A DNA stretch of 64,000 nucleotides from Simiduia litorea. GTDB lineage: Bacteria > Pseudomonadota > Gammaproteobacteria > Pseudomonadales > Cellvibrionaceae. The position numbers and the translations under genes were made by a program. The notes beneath the pieces are model-generated. The model worked only from the letters and a program-made list of their open reading frames with translations, was not told the DNA's origin and did not search any database. Positions 61,358 to 64,000 of the stretch are shown one piece after another. Every line of letters begins with the position of its first letter. Positions within the stretch are counted from its first letter, which is position 1. The stretch is from positions 3,596,001-3,660,000 of the forward strand of contig NZ_AP031497.1 in NCBI RefSeq assembly GCF_042853465.1, given 5' to 3'.

Positions 61358-62047
61358 TTATCTGCAACCAGGAGGAATCAAGTCGTTACGCGTTAGCGAA
61401 GCCGGCACGTCTACGCCTTTTATGCCTGTCTTACCTTTCTGCATAACCAGTTTTAGAAAATCAGCGTTGCGCTTAAGCCAATGAAACGGGGCCATCGCGT
61501 TCGGTGAATGTATATTGTGCTGCGGGCCATTTTCAATAAAGTAATCAGCCCACTGCTCCTCTCCTACAGCTAACTTAGCCAAGCAGAAACTAATATAGCT
61601 TTTTCTTACAACACCCCGGTGGTCAGCCAAATCACTTAGCTTCAACTGATCAAAGAAATCCTGTTCGCTGGCAAAATTAAAACGCAACTCTATTGCCTCA
61701 ATCGCACTCCAATAGGGGCCCAGAAAAAAATCCATAAATTCTTCAAGTTCATCCGACCGATAGAAATGCCTTGCTCCTCGCTCACCAATTTCTAGCGGAA
61801 AGGAAAAATCGGCAATACCCTTCCGATTTAAATTACCTTCTGGATAAATATATTGATAAGCTAATGTAATCGACTTAACGGCAAAGCAGTAACCTGGCTG
61901 TATTAAACAGCCACCTGCCTTATATACCAGCGGAGCCACGCTACGCTTGAAACCTTTAACATTACTGTTCCTCAACCAAGGTCCGGTTAGCTTCCAACCG
62001 ATACTTTTAAAGGCATCATTTAGCGCCATTGTCACCGCCGCTTTCAT
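61358..62047 (-). CDS. Hypothetical protein, candidate immunity protein of a toxin module
   Basis: The 229-residue soluble protein (MKAAVTMALNDAFKSIGWKL) is rich in aromatic and acidic residues (YRSDELEEFMDFFLGPYWSA). No catalytic motif is seen. GAGGG upstream supports ATG 62047; a GTG one codon before is also open. It starts 5 nt after the stop of a nuclease-toxin-like fragment, the position normally taken by the cognate immunity gene. The immunity role is inferred from context only. Confidence 0.6.
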   Translation of the reverse strand: MKAAVTMALNDAFKSIGWKLTGPWLRNSNVKGFKRSVAPLVYKAGGCLIQPGYCFAVKSITLAYQYIYPEGNLNRKGIADFSFPLEIGERGARHFYRSDELEEFMDFFLGPYWSAIEAIELRFNFASEQDFFDQLKLSDLADHRGVVRKSYISFCLAKLAVGEEQWADYFIENGPQHNIHSPNAMAPFHWLKRNADFLKLVMQKGKTGIKGVDVPASLTRNDLIPPGCR

Positions 62048-62052
62048 CACTA

Positions 62053-62334
62053 CTAACCCTCGCTATTAGGGATTAAAATTACAACCTTATTACCGGGGTA
62101 TACGATGCCATTGGCTGTCGCAATCGGCCCAAAGGCCTCGGTTGTTTGCCCCTGCTGAATAGCGCCGTAGATCACCTTCTGTTTGCCCGTCAAAGGTGCT
62201 GTCATGGTGCTCTTTATCTCAACCACGACATTTCCTTCCACGCTTAGTTTAATGTTATCAACCACATCACCCAACCCAGTCGCCAGCCCATCGTCTCCCA
62301 CTTTTACCTCATAGGCGGTGAATCCCTCCGGCAC
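62053..62334 (-). pseudogene. C-terminal nuclease-toxin fragment (PD-(D/E)xK-like)
   Basis: The 93-residue remnant reads VVVEIKSTMTAPLTGKQKVI, where ExK followed by LTGKQ matches the active-site strand of REase-type polymorphic toxins (EVKTG.A.LTPNQ). FGPIATANGIVYPGNKVVIL completes the end of such a domain. There is no delivery domain, and the first codon (GTG) falls within a hairpin. It is in the same frame as the gene upstream (62350-62990), separated only by TAA and four codons. It looks like an orphan toxin tip. Confidence 0.55.
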
Positions 62335-62349
62335 GGGAACCGTGCCACG

Positions 62350-62990
62350 TTAAAAAAACTTTTCCCGCCTTAATACATTGAATTCATCAAGAGCAGGCCC
62401 TGATTTTGGAATAGAAAATACTGCTTCCGGGGATTCCCGTTTCGCTAGGCGAGAGATAGATTGATACCAATATCCGCCCACCTTAACAATCCCCAAATCT
62501 TCCCACGGTATAGAATCAAGCATTTTAAAATCAACCACAAAATGTGATTCAACGTTTAACTTCAATCTATCGACTGGAAAATTAAATATCTCCAGCGCAC
62601 CAGTGAACCCACTAACATCAACGATTCCAGTTACTGCACTGGCCTCCATTTCATGCAAAGCGGTATCTTTGTAGAGCCTTTTAATAGTTAAAAACTTTGT
62701 CTTATCTCCTGAAATAATTACATTGTTCAATAAGGCGCTAGCGGAAACCTCCATTTCCTTTACAGCCAGATCTATAAATGAAACATCTTCCAAAGAAACA
62801 AATCTACCGATACTACATATGCTATTTAGAACAGAGCATTTTGAAAAAATGGTATCTTCGATTCTTATGTTTTTTTAGGGCCATCTCTAAACTGCAAGGA
62901 TTTGAATTGAACCTGATCATACACCCCGCATCTTAGCGAAAAGATGTCATCACCCACTAGAAAATCATCGTCTATACATACCTGTTTCAT
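62350..62990 (-). pseudogene. Frameshifted gene of a toxin/immunity-like locus
   Basis: An ATG at 62990 (GAGGG upstream) opens MKQVCIDDDFLVGDDIFSLR, which runs to a TAA just past an A7 run (62870-62876, plus-strand T). A second frame continues at once with IRIEDTIFSKCSVLNSICS and runs to the stop at 62350. One extra A in the run would join the two into a protein of about 213 residues. The protein has many short F/V/I-rich strands (IGRFVSLEDVSFIDLAV) and ends ALDEFNVLRREKFF. The family is not recognised, but similar layouts are common among immunity proteins. Confidence 0.6.
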
Positions 62991-63000
62991 CCCACTTCCC

Positions 63001-63210
63001 TCATAAATTTCCATTGCTTAACTTTAAGTCTTCAATAGAAAACGCATCATAAGTTATCACAATGTTCACTTCCGCTCTATCTTGGTGCTTTAGAATGCTA
63101 GCTTTCGAATTGGTGGTCACTTCAAAAGCGACCATAGGGTCAGTGTCGAATGGCACTAAGTTAAGCCTGATCTTGGGGCTGTAAATGCGATAAAATATCC
63201 TCGTATTCAA
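63001..63210 (-). CDS. Short hypothetical protein, possibly truncated by the IS
   Basis: The 69-residue frame starts from a TTG and ends 11 nt before the frameshifted gene. It reads like the C-terminal end of a larger beta-rich protein (RLNLVPFDTDPMVAFEVTTN). Its upstream boundary is only about 16 nt from the transposase start at 63227, so the insertion may have removed the true N-terminus. Confidence 0.4.
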   Translation of the reverse strand: MNTRIFYRIYSPKIRLNLVPFDTDPMVAFEVTTNSKASILKHQDRAEVNIVITYDAFSIEDLKLSNGNL

Positions 63211-63226
63211 TTACGGAAACGCCTCT

Positions 63227-64000
63227 ATGCAGCTCTTTCTTTCGCCCGACTTTAACATTCAAAGCCTACGAAGAAAACCGAAGTCTGCAGCGCAAAAAAT
63301 AAAGGAATTTAAGGAGAAAATTCAGTCCCACAGCCTGACCAATATTGGTCGTGTGCTTGAGGCATTTATCCCTGCATCGCTATTCGATGAACATCGACCT
63401 AAAACTTCTAGACGACGTATATTCAGCATCGAGAATACGTTTTGGGGGCTATTTCTTCAAGCCCTGCAGCCAGATAGTAGTTGTCAGTCAATTGTTCATC
63501 AATTTCGAACTTCTGAAAGGGGTAATAAATCTAGCATATCAGCATCTACTTCAGCGTACTGCCAAGCAAGAAAACGCTTACCAACTGAACTATTGTCGAC
63601 CATTTTTAATCACACGGCGCAGCTAAAGGATACTAAGCATCCCCTTTTGGGGCGGCGAGTTGTGTGCGCCGACGGAACTGGGCTTTTAGCAGCTGACACG
63701 GAAGAAAATCAAGGTGTGTGGCCTCAGCAATCGAGCCAAAAGGAAGGCTGTGGTTTTTCGCAGATTCGTTTGTGCGCTTTGTGTAATTTACATACTGGCG
63801 TTGCAATAGACTACCGAGTAGGTAATAAACGCTCACACGAATTACCATTACTTAGAGATCAAGAAAATAGTTTCGCTAAAAATGACGTTTTTATTGGTGA
63901 TAAGGGCTTTATTTGCTTTTATGACCAGGCTAGATTACTAGATATTGGAGTTGACTCAATCGTTGCTCTCGCACGTCGAAAGCCTGTCTCAGCAGGTGAC
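63227..64000 (+). CDS. IS4-family transposase (partial, runs off window)
   Basis: The first 258 codons of a transposase reach the window edge without a stop. The N-terminal domain is RRKPKSAAQKIKEFKEKIQS. The DDE core shows VVCADGTGLLAADTEENQG (first D) and NDVFIGDKGFICFYDQAR (second D). The Glu should lie beyond the end. The left terminus of the element is presumably just upstream of 63227, but without the other end its inverted repeat cannot be defined. Confidence 0.9.
   Translation, partial: MQLFLSPDFNIQSLRRKPKSAAQKIKEFKEKIQSHSLTNIGRVLEAFIPASLFDEHRPKTSRRRIFSIENTFWGLFLQALQPDSSCQSIVHQFRTSERGNKSSISASTSAYCQARKRLPTELLSTIFNHTAQLKDTKHPLLGRRVVCADGTGLLAADTEENQGVWPQQSSQKEGCGFSQIRLCALCNLHTGVAIDYRVGNKRSHELPLLRDQENSFAKNDVFIGDKGFICFYDQARLLDIGVDSIVALARRKPVSAGD

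Overview
The window looks like part of the chromosome of a marine, polysaccharide-degrading gammaproteobacterium, probably of the Cellvibrionaceae type (Saccharophagus/Teredinibacter/Simiduia-like). This is an inference from gene order (priA, SPOR protein, hslVU; ubiE-ubiJ-ubiB; hisI-hisE-tatABC), a large multidomain GH18 chitinase, TonB-dependent receptors, a PEP-CTERM protein and cobalamin genes. I saw no rRNA, tRNA or CRISPR.

Layout. 0-10.7 kb is conserved core: a divergent pilM (partial) and PBP1A gene, a short malic enzyme, a secreted nuclease-like protein, rpmE, priA, a SPOR protein and hslVU. 10.9-17 kb holds a chemoreceptor-like protein, a DUF971 protein and a two-gene RND pump. 17-22.3 kb carries ubiquinone genes, hisI/hisE and tatABC. 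22.3-28 kb holds a cold-shock gene with a long leader, an HD-GYP response regulator, dtd, a proline-iminopeptidase-like protein that has lost its nucleophile, tag, and a PEP-CTERM protein behind a near-perfect sigma-54 promoter.

28-44 kb is a metal and cofactor uptake region, mostly on the minus strand. It has cobQ, an M16 peptidase and cobO; a Fur-box-preceded TonB receptor with PepSY, DUF2271 and DUF4198 partners; a pair of amidohydrolases; and a BtuB-like receptor behind a clear cobalamin riboswitch.

44.6-51.9 kb is accessory DNA. Nearly all genes are small, unrelated, promoterless-looking and on the minus strand, and several are followed directly by attC-like (59-base-element) sites. No integrase is present, so this looks like an integron cassette cluster lacking an integrase (CALIN) or the distal part of a sedentary integron. 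An IS3-family element (49229-50509, 3-bp target duplication) sits inside one attC site. 52-57 kb is a run of small stress or hypothetical genes.

57.1-60.9 kb is the chitinase, with two 10-bp palindromic operators upstream that resemble LacI-family (NagR-type) sites. 61.3-63.2 kb appears to be debris of a polymorphic toxin locus: a nuclease-toxin tip, an apparent immunity gene and a frameshifted gene. The window ends inside an IS4-family transposase gene. Three tandem-repeat tracts (7-, 9- and 9-bp units) lie in intergenic DNA at 32.6, 48.1 and 55.9 kb.
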